Assembly: GCA_021323855.1 (NCBI GenBank)
Contig: JAJPKE010000021.1
Location: forward strand, 21,988-85,987
Direction: 5' to 3'
DNA length: 64,000 nt
Origin: Chloroflexota bacterium
GTDB lineage: Bacteria; Chloroflexota; Ktedonobacteria; Ktedonobacterales; JADMIN01
Under the pieces are notes generated by a model. The model saw nothing but the letters and a program-made list of their open reading frames with translations. It did not search any database and was not told the origin of the DNA. Positions 8,005 through 16,892 of the stretch are shown here, piece by piece; position 1 is the first letter of the stretch; each line of letters starts with the position of its first letter. The translations under genes and the position numbers were made by a program.

Positions 8005-9482
8005 GTGCTGCTCGCTCTTCTAGCGGTTGTTCCCGCTGCTCTCGCTGTTCGCCGGGAAGTGTCAGAGATATCAGAGGAACTGCTGATCTGCTCAAAAGCA
8101 TAGCGTTCTTCAGCGAAGACGGCGTCGGGATGGGTAACCTGCGGGTGCATAAGCAGAGAAGCCGAGGTATAGCGGCTGGTAAGCGTTTCAGCGAGCGTCC
8201 GGATGGTTTGTCGCTGGGTGGCCTGCGGTGACTGTAGCAAACGCCATCGGTGTTCCAGCAATGCTAGAGCCGTTTGCTGCGGCAAGTCAGGATGCAAGTC
8301 TTCCAGGGTGAGGCGGAGGTCTTCAATCTGCTCGCGCTCGTCGGTGTTACGCTCGTCCCTGCCCTGCTCACCTGGCATGTTCTGAGTATGCTGAGTATGT
8401 CGGGTATGTCGGGTATGCTGGATCCAGGGCAGGAGGTGACGGTAGAGTTCTCCCAGGAGCAGGTGTGGTTGAGCCGTGGGCTGGCGTAGGGTCCAGGAGG
8501 TCTGCTGACTGGTGCCGGTGGCCCAGCACAGGCAGAGAGAAAGACGTTGCGTGGTCATGTGTTCCTCGTCCAGCCAGTGAGCGATGGCAGTGCAGAAGGC
8601 GGGCAGAGCGGCCAGCAATCGTTCCGGGGTGGCAGGCGAGACGAAACGCAACCGGAACGCGCGATGTGGGGGCAACCGGGTGGGTGTGAAGGGCTGCGGA
8701 TCTGCGCCGATGGCGACGGCGGCCAGAAAGGCGCCGACGAAGTCACCGAACTGGCGACGCAGCATGGATTCATCGAGGCGCGCGATCTGGCCAAAGGTAT
8801 GCAGCCCGAAGTGATGGAGGCGCTGCACCAGATCAGGGGTGAGGATGCCGCGTGGATAGACAGAGGGGAACAGAGTGACCGGCAGGCGTTGCAGGAAGGT
8901 AGGCGCCTGTGCGGCGGATAGGTGAGAGATGACAGGTGGCGCTGCTGATGCCCTACGAGCGCGAGACGGTGTAGCGATAGGCGAGGCAGCCAGATGATGG
9001 GAATACCTGGAGAACAAGGCCAGTTGGGCAAGGATGCCGGTTGGTCCTAGGCCAGCACAGGCGCGATAACCGGCCAGGGAAAGCTGTGCGAGCAAGTGAT
9101 GGACGAGAGAGCGCGCTTCATTATTGCCTTCCTGATCTACGCAGCGACCCAGGTCCAGGAGTAGAGCGGCATGGGTGAGCGTATCATGAGCGTCGGCCAT
9201 ATCAGGTTTGAGGAGCGCCAACTGTTCGGCATAGCGAGCGCAGAGATGCACAAGCTGAAGCTGAGTGATACTGCCAACACTCGCAGGGATGTCGGCAGCG
9301 AGACGAAACTGCACGAATGCCTGATAAGGAGCGGTATGAGGCGCCAGAGGTGGTGTGGTGACATCAAGCGAATCCAACGAATCCACCTGAGCAAAGGGAG
9401 CGATGGCGCTGGTGGTAGATGAGCGCTGCAGAGGGTCTGTGTCAGCCAGAGGTGTGGAGGTCATGAAGGATGTAAAGGACAT
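8001..9482 (-). CDS. imuB: ImuB-like Y-family polymerase homologue, non-catalytic
   Basis: 493 residues. I chose ATG 9482 because AGGTGG lies five bases upstream; an in-frame GTG at 9491 overlaps that site. The middle segment with LVQRLHHFGLHTFGQIARL and MLRRQFGDFV is the helix-hairpin-helix thumb of Y-family/ImuB proteins. I could not find the palm aspartates of active Y-family enzymes, as expected for ImuB, which acts as a clamp-binding scaffold for DnaE2. Residues about 365-385 hold a His/Thr-rich repeat (HTRHTRHTQHTQ). The C-terminus is Ser/Arg-rich. First gene of the SOS operon; no ImuA/RecA-like partner is present beside it. Confidence 0.75.
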   Translation of the reverse strand: MSFTSFMTSTPLADTDPLQRSSTTSAIAPFAQVDSLDSLDVTTPPLAPHTAPYQAFVQFRLAADIPASVGSITQLQLVHLCARYAEQLALLKPDMADAHDTLTHAALLLDLGRCVDQEGNNEARSLVHHLLAQLSLAGYRACAGLGPTGILAQLALFSRYSHHLAASPIATPSRARRASAAPPVISHLSAAQAPTFLQRLPVTLFPSVYPRGILTPDLVQRLHHFGLHTFGQIARLDESMLRRQFGDFVGAFLAAVAIGADPQPFTPTRLPPHRAFRLRFVSPATPERLLAALPAFCTAIAHWLDEEHMTTQRLSLCLCWATGTSQQTSWTLRQPTAQPHLLLGELYRHLLPWIQHTRHTRHTQHTQNMPGEQGRDERNTDEREQIEDLRLTLEDLHPDLPQQTALALLEHRWRLLQSPQATQRQTIRTLAETLTSRYTSASLLMHPQVTHPDAVFAEERYAFEQISSSSDISDTSRRTARAAGTTARRASST

Positions 9483-9517
9483 GGATGCCACCTTTCTAAT
9501 CGCTTGAACGCACTGCG

Positions 9518-9536
9518 ATTGTATGAACGCATGTTC
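9518..9536 (-). promoter_or_regulatory. SOS (LexA) box over the imuB-DUF6504-dnaE2 promoter
   Basis: GAACGCATGTTC at 9525-9536 is a perfect palindrome that fits the Gram-positive-type LexA consensus GAAC-N4-GTTC. Directly downstream on the minus strand, TACAAT (complement of 9518-9523) is a strong -10 box, so LexA binding would block the promoter. The box is 43 bases upstream of the imuB ATG. The match with a mutasome operon makes DNA damage control very likely. Confidence 0.82.
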
Positions 9537-9975
9537 TATTTCATGTATCGTCTATGATGAAAGAGAAGCGCAGAGAAGCGCAAGAGTAGCAGAGCGAAAT
9601 CGGGCAATAAACATAGATAGACAAAGAAAGTCGTGGCGTGTTTGTCGCCGTGTGGCGGGTTTGTCCGGAAATGTCGGGAAATGTCGGGAAATGTCGGGAG
9701 TTGTCTGGAAGTGCCCAGATACCATTCCATGGCATATAACTATGCGTGCGATCTCTCGCCTCACTGCTCTTTGCAGAGCGTGGCTACTCCATTGAGAGAA
9801 TCATGCGGCACTTGTGAGCGAGTTGTTCGGGAAGATTTGGGGAATAGTGGAGGCAAAAAGAATGCGCGAATTTGGAGTGAATTTCTCTCCAATTTCATGC
9901 GAATTACGGAAGCCTTAGATACCCTGCTTAGGACCATTTCTTTCAGTGGCCATCAGCCCCAGGTAATTTCAGGAA
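9537..9975. other. Intergenic region between imuB promoter and tRNA-Gly
   Basis: About 440 bases without a credible gene. It holds two 10-bp tandem units at 9561-9580, a five-copy phased 10-bp array at 9661-9710, and an imperfect inverted repeat TTGGAG/CTCCAA at 9872-9892. Short frames in all three minus phases across the array are created by the repeat and were not called. Confidence 0.6.
9661..9710. repeat. Five tandem 10-bp repeats, unit near WTGTCSGGAA
   Basis: Five consecutive 10-base units: TTGTCCGGAA, then ATGTCGGGAA twice, ATGTCGGGAG and TTGTCTGGAA. The 10-base period keeps each unit on one face of the helix, as in cooperative binding arrays. It is too short and has no spacers, so it is not a CRISPR array. 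Confidence 0.8.
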
Positions 9976-10051
9976 TGGAGCGGGAGACGGGACTCGAACC
10001 CGCGACGCCCTGCTTGGAAGGCAGGTACTCTACCAACTGAGCTACTCCCGC
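9976..10051 (-). tRNA. tRNA-Gly (anticodon TCC), CCA encoded
   Basis: Read on the minus strand: acceptor GCGGGAG pairs with CTCCCGC, the D arm contains AGCTCAGTTGGTAGAG, the anticodon stem CCTGC/GCAGG encloses loop CTTCCAA with anticodon TCC, and the T arm contains GGTTCGAGTCC. Discriminator T is followed by an encoded CCA (9976-9978). It decodes GGA glycine codons. 76 bases including CCA. Confidence 0.96.
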
Positions 10052-10276
10052 GAGGAACCACATCAATCATACCACATTGCGGTAGCGTCTGTCATAGCCT
10101 GACCAGTTTCTCATCTCGATCTCACCATTGCCTCATAGCCTATGCAGGCCATTGCCTGCGCGACTTCTCCCCATTCTGGCCGAACCTGAGACTATACTGC
10201 TGATGGTTGATTCTCTATCGCCTTGCTCGGCGCACTGAGCGACTATGGGTGCTCTTTCAGAGGGGATTGGTACGCG

Positions 10277-13200
10277 GTGTATCTCAAACGGCTGGAATTG
10301 CACGGCTTCAAGAGCTTTGCGCCCCGTACAACACTCGAATACAGCCCCGGTATCACCGCCATTGTCGGGCCAAATGGCTCCGGAAAGAGTAACATCGCGG
10401 ATGGGATACGTTGGGTGCTGGGCGAGCAGAGTATGCGCCAGCTCCGGGGCAAGAAAAGCGACGACGTGATCTTCGCCGGCGGCCAGGGACGCGCCACCGC
10501 GCAGATGGCCGAGGTCGGCCTGGTCCTCGATAACAGCAACGCCTGGCTCCCCTCAGACTTCAGCGAGGTAACGGTCACGCGGCGCAGCTTCCGTTCCGGC
10601 GAGAGCGAATACCTCATCAACGGCCAGCGCGTGCGTCTGAAGGACGTGCTGCTACTGCTGGCGCAGGCGCGTATCGGCCACGATTCGTATACCGTCATCG
10701 GACAGGGGTTGGTGGATCAGGCGCTCAGCCTGCGCGCAGACGAACGGCGCGCGCTCTTCGAGGATGCGGCGGGCATCCGCCAGTTTCAGGCGCAGCGCAA
10801 CGAGGCCGAGCAGAAGCTCAACCTGACGGCGAGCAATCTCGCCCGCCTCTATGACATCATCGGTGAGATCGAGCCGCGTCTGGCGCCGCTGGCGGAGCAG
10901 GCGCGGCGCGCGCAGGAGTTCACCGGAGCGCGTGATGAATTGATGCGCCTGCTGCGTATCTGGTATCGCCGCCAGTGGCGCGAACTGCAATCTGCGCGCA
11001 CGCTGGCCGAAACCACCGAGCAATCGCTGGCGCTGCGCATTGAGAAGCTCCAGGATGCGCTGGCCGTCGAGGATGGGTTGATACAGGAGTTGCGCCAGCA
11101 GCGCGAAACGTTACTCGCCGATAGCGCCACGCTGCGACGTGAGCGCGGCGAGACGATGACTCGCTTGCAGACCATTGAGCGCGAACTGGCGGTGGCCAAC
11201 GAACGCATGGCCAGCCTCGACCAGCAGGAGGCTGACCTGACGAGCGAACAGGAGCAACAGCAAGAGGCGGTGGACGCGGCGCAGGCGCATGTCGGCGCGC
11301 TAGAGGCGCAGGTGGAGCGCGCCGAGGCGCAGGCCGAACGCAGCAACACCGCGCTGGAAACACTGGAACGCGCGCTGCATGCCGCCCGCCAGGACCAGGA
11401 ACGCGAGGAGGCGCGGTTACGCGCGGCGCAGCGCGATGCCATTCAGGTGCAGGCGCGGCTGGGCGCGGCGCAGACCGAGTTGGGGCGGTTGCAACGCCAG
11501 CTTGGTGAACGCAATCGCGTACTGGCGGCGCGCAACGAGACGGTGGCGCAGGGGCGGCAGAAGGTGGAGGCGGCTGAGGTGAAACTGGAGGCGCAACGGC
11601 TGCGCTTCGAGGAGGCGCGCGGCGCAGTGGAGGCGCTGGTGGCGCAGCGCGAGGACCTGGCGCGTGAGATCAGCGAGGGGCAGACGGAGATCGAGCAATC
11701 GCGCGCTGCTGTGGCCGATGCGCAGCGCGACCGCCGCGCCGCCGCCGACCGGCTGGCGCTCTTGGAAGAGTGGAAACGCTCGCTGGAAGGCGTGGACGAT
11801 GGCGCGCGGGCGCTGCTCGATGCGCCAGAAACCGAGCGCGAACGTCCGCCAATCGTCGGCATCCTCTCGCAACTCATCAGCGCGCCGGATGGCTTTGAGC
11901 TGGCAATTGAGACGGCATTCGGTCCACTGCTCAATGCGCTGGTCGTGCGCACCAGAGCCGAGGCGCAGCGCGGCGCGGCATGGTTGCGGGCTCAGCATGC
12001 CGGGCGCGCGCACTTCCTCTGGATGGATGGTCCGGCGCCATCGAAGGCGCATGATGTAACAGCCGCGCCATCTGACAACAGCGACACATTCGGCTTTGCG
12101 CGTGAGGTGGTGGTTTGCCAGGCGGAGCTACGCCCGCTGGTGGCGCGGGCGCTGGGTGATACCGTGATTGTGCGTGACGCCGCCGTAGCCGACCGGCTCT
12201 GGCATGGGAAACCGCTGCCCTTCCCGGTGGTGACGCTCGATGGTGATCTGCTGCATCCGCGCGGCTGGCTGCGTGGCGGCGGCATGCGCACTGCGAACGC
12301 GACGGCAAAAGACAACAAGGACCACAACGACAACAGTGTGCTGGCGCGCGAACGCGAACTGCGCCAGTTGCCCGCGCAGCTAGACCGGCTGGATAGCGGC
12401 ATCGTCGAGTTACAGGCGCGCGCAGAGCGGGCGCTGGCGTTGCAGGAGCAGCGCAAACGGCAGGCGGAGGCGCTACGCAAGGAACTGGCGCGGGCAGAGG
12501 AGCAGGCGCAGGAACTGGCAAAGGCGGTGACGGCGCTGCAACGCGACCAGGAGCGCGCGCAGAACGATCTCCAGGTGAGCGCGACGGTGGCTGAGCAACT
12601 GCTGGCAGAGATTCATGGCATCGAGCAGGAGGTGGCGGCGACTACAGCGCGGGTGCAAGAGCAGGAAGAGGCCCAGCGCGCCGCCAATGAGCAGGTGGAA
12701 GACATCCAGGCGGAGGTGGACGAATTGCTGGCCGGCAGCCGCAGCCAGCAGGAGGAATTGGCCCGGGCACGCACGACGGCGGCGCTCCACCAGCAAGAGG
12801 TGAAGGCGCTGGGGCAGCGGGTTGAGCAGTTGCGGGCGCAGGCGCGTGAACTGGAAGTGCAGATGAGCCGCCGCAGCCAGCGCCTGGAAGCGATAGGGCT
12901 GCAACGCGCGCAATTGCTGGAAACGACCGCCGCGCAGGAATCCGAATTGACCGAGCTACGCCAGCGGGCGCAGGAATTGGGCGAGCAACTGCGCGCGCAT
13001 GATACGCGCCAGGCGGACCTGGAACGGCAGACACAGGAACTCGAACATGGGCAGAACACCGAACGGCAGGAGTTAGCCGCCGCAGAGGTGGAATATCGCC
13101 GCTCCATCGTTGAGTCGCAGCGCGCCCGCGACGCCATCGAGACGCTGGCGCAGCAGATACGCGAAGAGTTGAGCGGCGAGAACGAGGAGGAAGACCCGCT

Positions 13201-14017
13201 CGAAGCAATCATCGGCCAATCACCTGCGACAGCGGACACGCAGTATGACGCTGATGAGGTGAGTAGTGAACCGGTGTTGACGCCAGAAGACGCCGCCCGC
13301 ATGCGTCGCCAGATTGACCAGTTGCGCAACCGTATGAAGCACCTGGGCGGCTATGATCCCGAAGCGCCGCAAGCCTACGAAGAACTGAAGACACGCTACG
13401 ACTTCCTGAGCGCACAGATACGCGATATGGAGATGGCCTCGCAGAACCTGCGCGCGGTGATCGCTGAACTCGACACCACCATGCGCCGCCAGTTCGAGGA
13501 AACGTTCTACGCCGTCAATGAGCGGTTCCAGCAACATTTCACCACGCTCTTCTCCGGCGGCGCGGCGCGGCTGGAACTGACTGCGCCCAAACGGCAGGCG
13601 TCAGAAGATGAGGATGAGGAAGAAGAGCTGGCGGGACCACGTCCTGCGCCGAAATCGCCTGGCTTTGGCGGCATCGAGGTCTTCGTGCAGATTCCCGGCA
13701 AGAAGGTGCAGGACCTCTCGCTGCTCTCCGGCGGCGAGCGCGCAATGGTCTCTGCGGCGCTGCTCTTTGCCCTGCTGGAAACCAATCCACCGCCCTTCTG
13801 TCTGCTGGATGAGGTGGATGCGGCGCTGGACGAGGCGAATGTCATGCGCTTCTGCGAGATATTGAAGCAACTGGCGCAGGTGACGCAGTTCATCGTCATC
13901 ACGCACAACCGTGTGACGATGACTCACGCCGACGCAATCTATGGCATCTCGATGGGCGGCGATAGCGTCTCGCGCGTGCTTTCGATGCGCCTGGCAGAAG
14001 TCACATCCGCGCGCTGA
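10277..14017 (+). CDS. smc: Chromosome segregation protein SMC
   Basis: 1246 residues from GTG 10277, chosen because the protein then begins MYLKRLELHGFKSF, the conserved SMC N-terminus; AGAGGGG lies about 12 bases upstream. Walker A is GPNGSGKS at residues 31-38. Two very long Ala/Glu/Gln/Arg-rich coiled coils flank a hinge near residues 515-680. The C-terminal head has the ABC signature LSGGERAMVSAALL and Walker B CLLDEVDAALDE. SMC forms a DNA-entrapping ring with ScpA and ScpB that folds and separates the chromosome. ScpA/ScpB are not nearby. An acidic stretch just before the signature motif (EDEDEEEEL) is a small insertion in the head. Confidence 0.96.
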   Translation: MYLKRLELHGFKSFAPRTTLEYSPGITAIVGPNGSGKSNIADGIRWVLGEQSMRQLRGKKSDDVIFAGGQGRATAQMAEVGLVLDNSNAWLPSDFSEVTVTRRSFRSGESEYLINGQRVRLKDVLLLLAQARIGHDSYTVIGQGLVDQALSLRADERRALFEDAAGIRQFQAQRNEAEQKLNLTASNLARLYDIIGEIEPRLAPLAEQARRAQEFTGARDELMRLLRIWYRRQWRELQSARTLAETTEQSLALRIEKLQDALAVEDGLIQELRQQRETLLADSATLRRERGETMTRLQTIERELAVANERMASLDQQEADLTSEQEQQQEAVDAAQAHVGALEAQVERAEAQAERSNTALETLERALHAARQDQEREEARLRAAQRDAIQVQARLGAAQTELGRLQRQLGERNRVLAARNETVAQGRQKVEAAEVKLEAQRLRFEEARGAVEALVAQREDLAREISEGQTEIEQSRAAVADAQRDRRAAADRLALLEEWKRSLEGVDDGARALLDAPETERERPPIVGILSQLISAPDGFELAIETAFGPLLNALVVRTRAEAQRGAAWLRAQHAGRAHFLWMDGPAPSKAHDVTAAPSDNSDTFGFAREVVVCQAELRPLVARALGDTVIVRDAAVADRLWHGKPLPFPVVTLDGDLLHPRGWLRGGGMRTANATAKDNKDHNDNSVLARERELRQLPAQLDRLDSGIVELQARAERALALQEQRKRQAEALRKELARAEEQAQELAKAVTALQRDQERAQNDLQVSATVAEQLLAEIHGIEQEVAATTARVQEQEEAQRAANEQVEDIQAEVDELLAGSRSQQEELARARTTAALHQQEVKALGQRVEQLRAQARELEVQMSRRSQRLEAIGLQRAQLLETTAAQESELTELRQRAQELGEQLRAHDTRQADLERQTQELEHGQNTERQELAAAEVEYRRSIVESQRARDAIETLAQQIREELSGENEEEDPLEAIIGQSPATADTQYDADEVSSEPVLTPEDAARMRRQIDQLRNRMKHLGGYDPEAPQAYEELKTRYDFLSAQIRDMEMASQNLRAVIAELDTTMRRQFEETFYAVNERFQQHFTTLFSGGAARLELTAPKRQASEDEDEEEELAGPRPAPKSPGFGGIEVFVQIPGKKVQDLSLLSGGERAMVSAALLFALLETNPPPFCLLDEVDAALDEANVMRFCEILKQLAQVTQFIVITHNRVTMTHADAIYGISMGGDSVSRVLSMRLAEVTSAR

Positions 14018-14055
14018 ACGCAGGACCGCTGGCTCAGCTTCATCTCAGCTATCGC

Positions 14056-14077
14056 TGGTACACTACTGGTACACTAT
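14056..14077 (+). repeat. Two tandem 11-bp repeats upstream of the SH3b/TIM-barrel gene
   Basis: TGGTACACTAC is followed directly by TGGTACACTAT, about 150 bases upstream of the next start codon. It may be part of that gene's promoter region; no function can be assigned. Confidence 0.5.
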
Positions 14078-14149
14078 TGGCAGAGAACTCTTGCGCTGGC
14101 GCAATTGGCCGGCGGGTGAACCTGCGCCGAAGCGCTCTACGAACGACGA

Positions 14150-14167
14150 AGCCTGCCTCCGCAGGCT
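14150..14167. repeat. Dispersed palindrome, AGCCTGC-CTCC-GCAGGCT
   Basis: Perfect 7-bp stem with a 4-base loop between smc and the next gene. A related hairpin (AACCCGC-CTGC-GCGGGTT) occurs at 22646-22663. Looks like a small interspersed palindromic element. Confidence 0.55.
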
Positions 14168-14212
14168 AGGAACAGACAATTTTAGCTGGGTGAAATGGCG
14201 TTGCGATAAATA

Positions 14213-15751
14213 ATGAATATGTGGGGAGCGGCAGACATGGGGACGCGATCAGCGCGTGGTGGGCATGGTTGGCGTTCATTTCTAGATAGCGGGCACATCG
14301 TGCCAGTTATCGCGCTTTGCCTGCTGCTCATCACCAGCTATGGATTGTACGCGCGGCAGGTGAACGCGCATGCGGGCGAGGCGAAACATATGGCAAGCGC
14401 CGTGTCGCCTGCGCCGGCCATTGTATATGCGCAGCAACCGTGTACGCCCGTCTATGCGGTGGCGGGTGGTCAGGGCGCGATGCTGGCGGAACTGCTTGGC
14501 GGCACGGATGTCACCGCGCTCGAACGCATACAGAGCAACGGCGTGACCTGGCAGCATGTACGCTTTTGGAGCGGTATAGACGGCTACATAGACGCAAGCC
14601 TGTTGGGACCGCATCCACCACAGAACGCTGAAGAGGGCGCGTGCGAGTTTCCTAACGTTCCCGATCCACAATCGGTGTTCCTGCCACAGGCGAACGGCCC
14701 GTGGTCGCTGCCCACCGGAACGGCGGGCACGCTGTTGGCTCCCGCCTCACTCTATATGAAGCCTGATGCGTCATCGCTACCGCTGGCGGGCATTCCAATC
14801 GGCACGCCGGTGCAGTTGACGGCGTGGGCGGGCGATAGCGCCGGACATCCCTGGTATCAGGCGACGGTGGCTGGGAAAACCGGCTGGCTCTGGAGTGGGA
14901 CGGTTGCGCTGAACGAGCCGAATCCGGTGACGCAGATGGTCAACGGGCATACGATCTGGTCGCCAGTGACCGGCAAAGGCATGTGGTTCACCAACTATCA
15001 GGCGCACCATGCCGACATCAATGCGTTGGTGCATGCGGCGAAGCTGGCGGGCTTTACGCATCTCTACGCTGAGGTCGCCATCACGCAATACGGTTTCTAC
15101 GGGCAGAACACGCTGGACCGTCTGCTGCCGGTCGCTCATGCCGCAGGCATTTCGGTAATCGCCTGGGTCTACCCCAATCTCGACAACATCACCGCCGATC
15201 TGCGGCTGACGCAGGCCGTCGCCCAGTATGTCACGAAGTCTGGCGACCACGCCGACGGCATCGCCACCGATATCGAGGAGGTGGACGACACGGCCAGCGT
15301 CTACAGTTATGGGCAACTGGTGCGCGCGCTGGTCGGACCGGGCACGTTGCTGGTGGCCACCGTTTACCATCCCTTTGCGCAGCCATATTACCCCTACGCC
15401 GCCATCGCCGCCAGTTGGAACGTGATTGCGCCGATGGATTACTGGCATGGCCGTCATTATCACCAGTACACCGCAGACGAGGTGCATCAGTTCGTCACCG
15501 ACTCTATCACGACGATTCGCGCGGCAATGGGCGGGCTGACCGCGACGGTTACGCTGCCAGTGGAGGAGCTTGGGCAGACCTACGATATGTATAGCGGCGA
15601 CGGCACTGGCAACCAGGCCGCACCCACCACAGCCGAAGTGACGGCGGATATGCAGACGGCGCGCGCCCTCGGCTGCATCGGCGTCTCATTCTTTGAGTGG
15701 CAGACCACCACACAGCAGGAGTGGAGCGCCATTACCAGCTTCCAGTGGTGA
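14213..15751 (+). CDS. Secreted/anchored protein with SH3b-like repeats and a TIM-barrel domain
   Basis: 512 residues. A hydrophobic segment near residues 24-45 (HIVPVIALCLLLITSYGLY) is a signal anchor or signal peptide. Two SH3b-like segments follow (about 70-135 and 160-235; GIDGYIDASLLG, KTGWLWSG), typical of cell-wall binding. Residues about 245-512 look like a glycoside-hydrolase-type barrel: MWFTNYQAHHADINALV, LYAEVAIT, VIAWVYPNLDN, DGIATDIEEVDD, APMDYWHG. The acidic DIEEVDD strand is where a catalytic Asp/Glu would sit. Probably an extracytoplasmic polysaccharide or wall hydrolase, substrate unknown. Start ATG 14213 or ATG 14237 (MGTRSARGG). It is not in an obvious operon. Confidence 0.65.
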   Translation: MNMWGAADMGTRSARGGHGWRSFLDSGHIVPVIALCLLLITSYGLYARQVNAHAGEAKHMASAVSPAPAIVYAQQPCTPVYAVAGGQGAMLAELLGGTDVTALERIQSNGVTWQHVRFWSGIDGYIDASLLGPHPPQNAEEGACEFPNVPDPQSVFLPQANGPWSLPTGTAGTLLAPASLYMKPDASSLPLAGIPIGTPVQLTAWAGDSAGHPWYQATVAGKTGWLWSGTVALNEPNPVTQMVNGHTIWSPVTGKGMWFTNYQAHHADINALVHAAKLAGFTHLYAEVAITQYGFYGQNTLDRLLPVAHAAGISVIAWVYPNLDNITADLRLTQAVAQYVTKSGDHADGIATDIEEVDDTASVYSYGQLVRALVGPGTLLVATVYHPFAQPYYPYAAIAASWNVIAPMDYWHGRHYHQYTADEVHQFVTDSITTIRAAMGGLTATVTLPVEELGQTYDMYSGDGTGNQAAPTTAEVTADMQTARALGCIGVSFFEWQTTTQQEWSAITSFQW

Positions 15752-15772
15752 CAGCGCCTCAGAAGGATCTCA

Positions 15773-15802
15773 GGTAGAGCGGACATTCCTGTCCGCCCTA
15801 CC
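15773..15802. repeat. Dispersed GCGGACA/TGTCCGC palindrome, copy 1
   Basis: GGTAGAGCGGAC and GTCCGCCCTACC pair around ATTCCT with one mismatch. It lies between the convergent SH3b gene and SDR gene. It belongs to a family also seen at 25182, 40671 and 40707; here it could also act as a bidirectional terminator. Confidence 0.65.
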
Positions 15803-15825
15803 GCATAATGAGCTACCAGAACCAA

Positions 15826-16611
15826 CTAATCCACGACTTCACCACAGGTGATGTTGGCGACGGTGCCACTCATTGCGCTGGCGTAGTCTGAGGCCACCAG
15901 CGCCGCCATATTCCCCACTTCGGCGAGCGACGCCATGCGCTTCAACACGGTTTTCTGCGCGATGCGCGCCACGAATGCCTCACGCGACATGCCTTCCAGT
16001 TCAGCAAGCTGGCGCATGAACTCGCTCAGCTTCGGCCCATCCGGCGAACCCGTTGACCGAAGGCAGACGACACGAATGCCGTGCGAGCCAACTTCACCCG
16101 CCAGTTGGCGGCAGAAACCCTCGATGGCTGCGCAGGCGACGCCGAAACTGCCGGAGTTTGGGTTTGCCAGGCGCGCGGGTGTGGCCGTGATCGTAAGAAT
16201 CACACCGGAGCCTTTCTTCGCCATATGCCGCGCCACCGCCGTGGCCGTCAAGAACTGCGTTTGCATGGCAGCAGCGAGCGGAGCGGTGAACTCTTCCAGC
16301 GGCATCTCGGTGAACGGATCGCCCTGGCTATAGGGGATGCCAACGGCGTTGAAGGAGATATCAACGCTCCCCGCCTTCTGGACAACCTCCTCGAGGTGCC
16401 GCTCTATCGCCTCTTTGTCGAACGCATCTACCTGCGCCGTCTCAGCGGCGCCGCCACTGCTGGCGATATCCTGCGCCACCGCATCGAGTGTAGCCAACGT
16501 GCGACCGGCGAGGAATACCCGCGCCCCCTCGCGGGCGAAGGCGCGCGCCACTGCGCCACCAATCTCGCCGCCCGCCCCATAGATCACCGCGTTCTTATTC
16601 TTCAGCAACAT
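15826..16611 (-). CDS. Short-chain dehydrogenase-like protein lacking the catalytic Tyr/Lys
   Basis: 261 residues, usual SDR length. The N-terminal Rossmann motif is YGAGGEIGG (11-19), so NAD(P) binding is plausible. The segment corresponding to the catalytic YxxxK reads FGVAC at 156-160, so Tyr and Lys are replaced by Phe and Cys; Thr stands where the catalytic Ser is expected. It is therefore an atypical SDR that may bind nucleotide without normal oxidoreductase chemistry. The ATG at 16611 has GGAGGG about six bases upstream. It is transcribed convergently to the SH3b gene and divergently from the retropepsin-like lipoprotein. Function unknown. Confidence 0.82.
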   Translation of the reverse strand: MLLKNKNAVIYGAGGEIGGAVARAFAREGARVFLAGRTLATLDAVAQDIASSGGAAETAQVDAFDKEAIERHLEEVVQKAGSVDISFNAVGIPYSQGDPFTEMPLEEFTAPLAAAMQTQFLTATAVARHMAKKGSGVILTITATPARLANPNSGSFGVACAAIEGFCRQLAGEVGSHGIRVVCLRSTGSPDGPKLSEFMRQLAELEGMSREAFVARIAQKTVLKRMASLAEVGNMAALVASDYASAMSGTVANITCGEVVD

Positions 16612-16892
16612 GGGTACCCTCCGAAATGTATAGGTGTAGGTGTTGTTGCCGCTCCCGACAGGCGACGTCTTTATCGTAACCTGCTCGCACTGGCAAAGCT
16701 TCTTCTATCTTGCGCTTTTGGATTGACGCGATTTAATCGGCTGGTCAGTGACAGTCAGTGACAATCGTCCGGTTTCGGGGGTTGAATGTGAGTGGTACCA
16801 TAGGGATGTTCCTGCCCGGCTGGTGTGGGCGCGGCAGAGACAAACACTTTGATACACCTGAGGTTTCAGATAGGGAGGATGAGCATATTTCT

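Noticed and set aside
9661..9710. CRISPR array
   Set aside because: Units are 10 bases, contiguous, without spacers.
9536..9764. Three short minus frames with PTFPDISRHF-type repeats
   Set aside because: They arise in all phases from the 10-bp DNA repeats.
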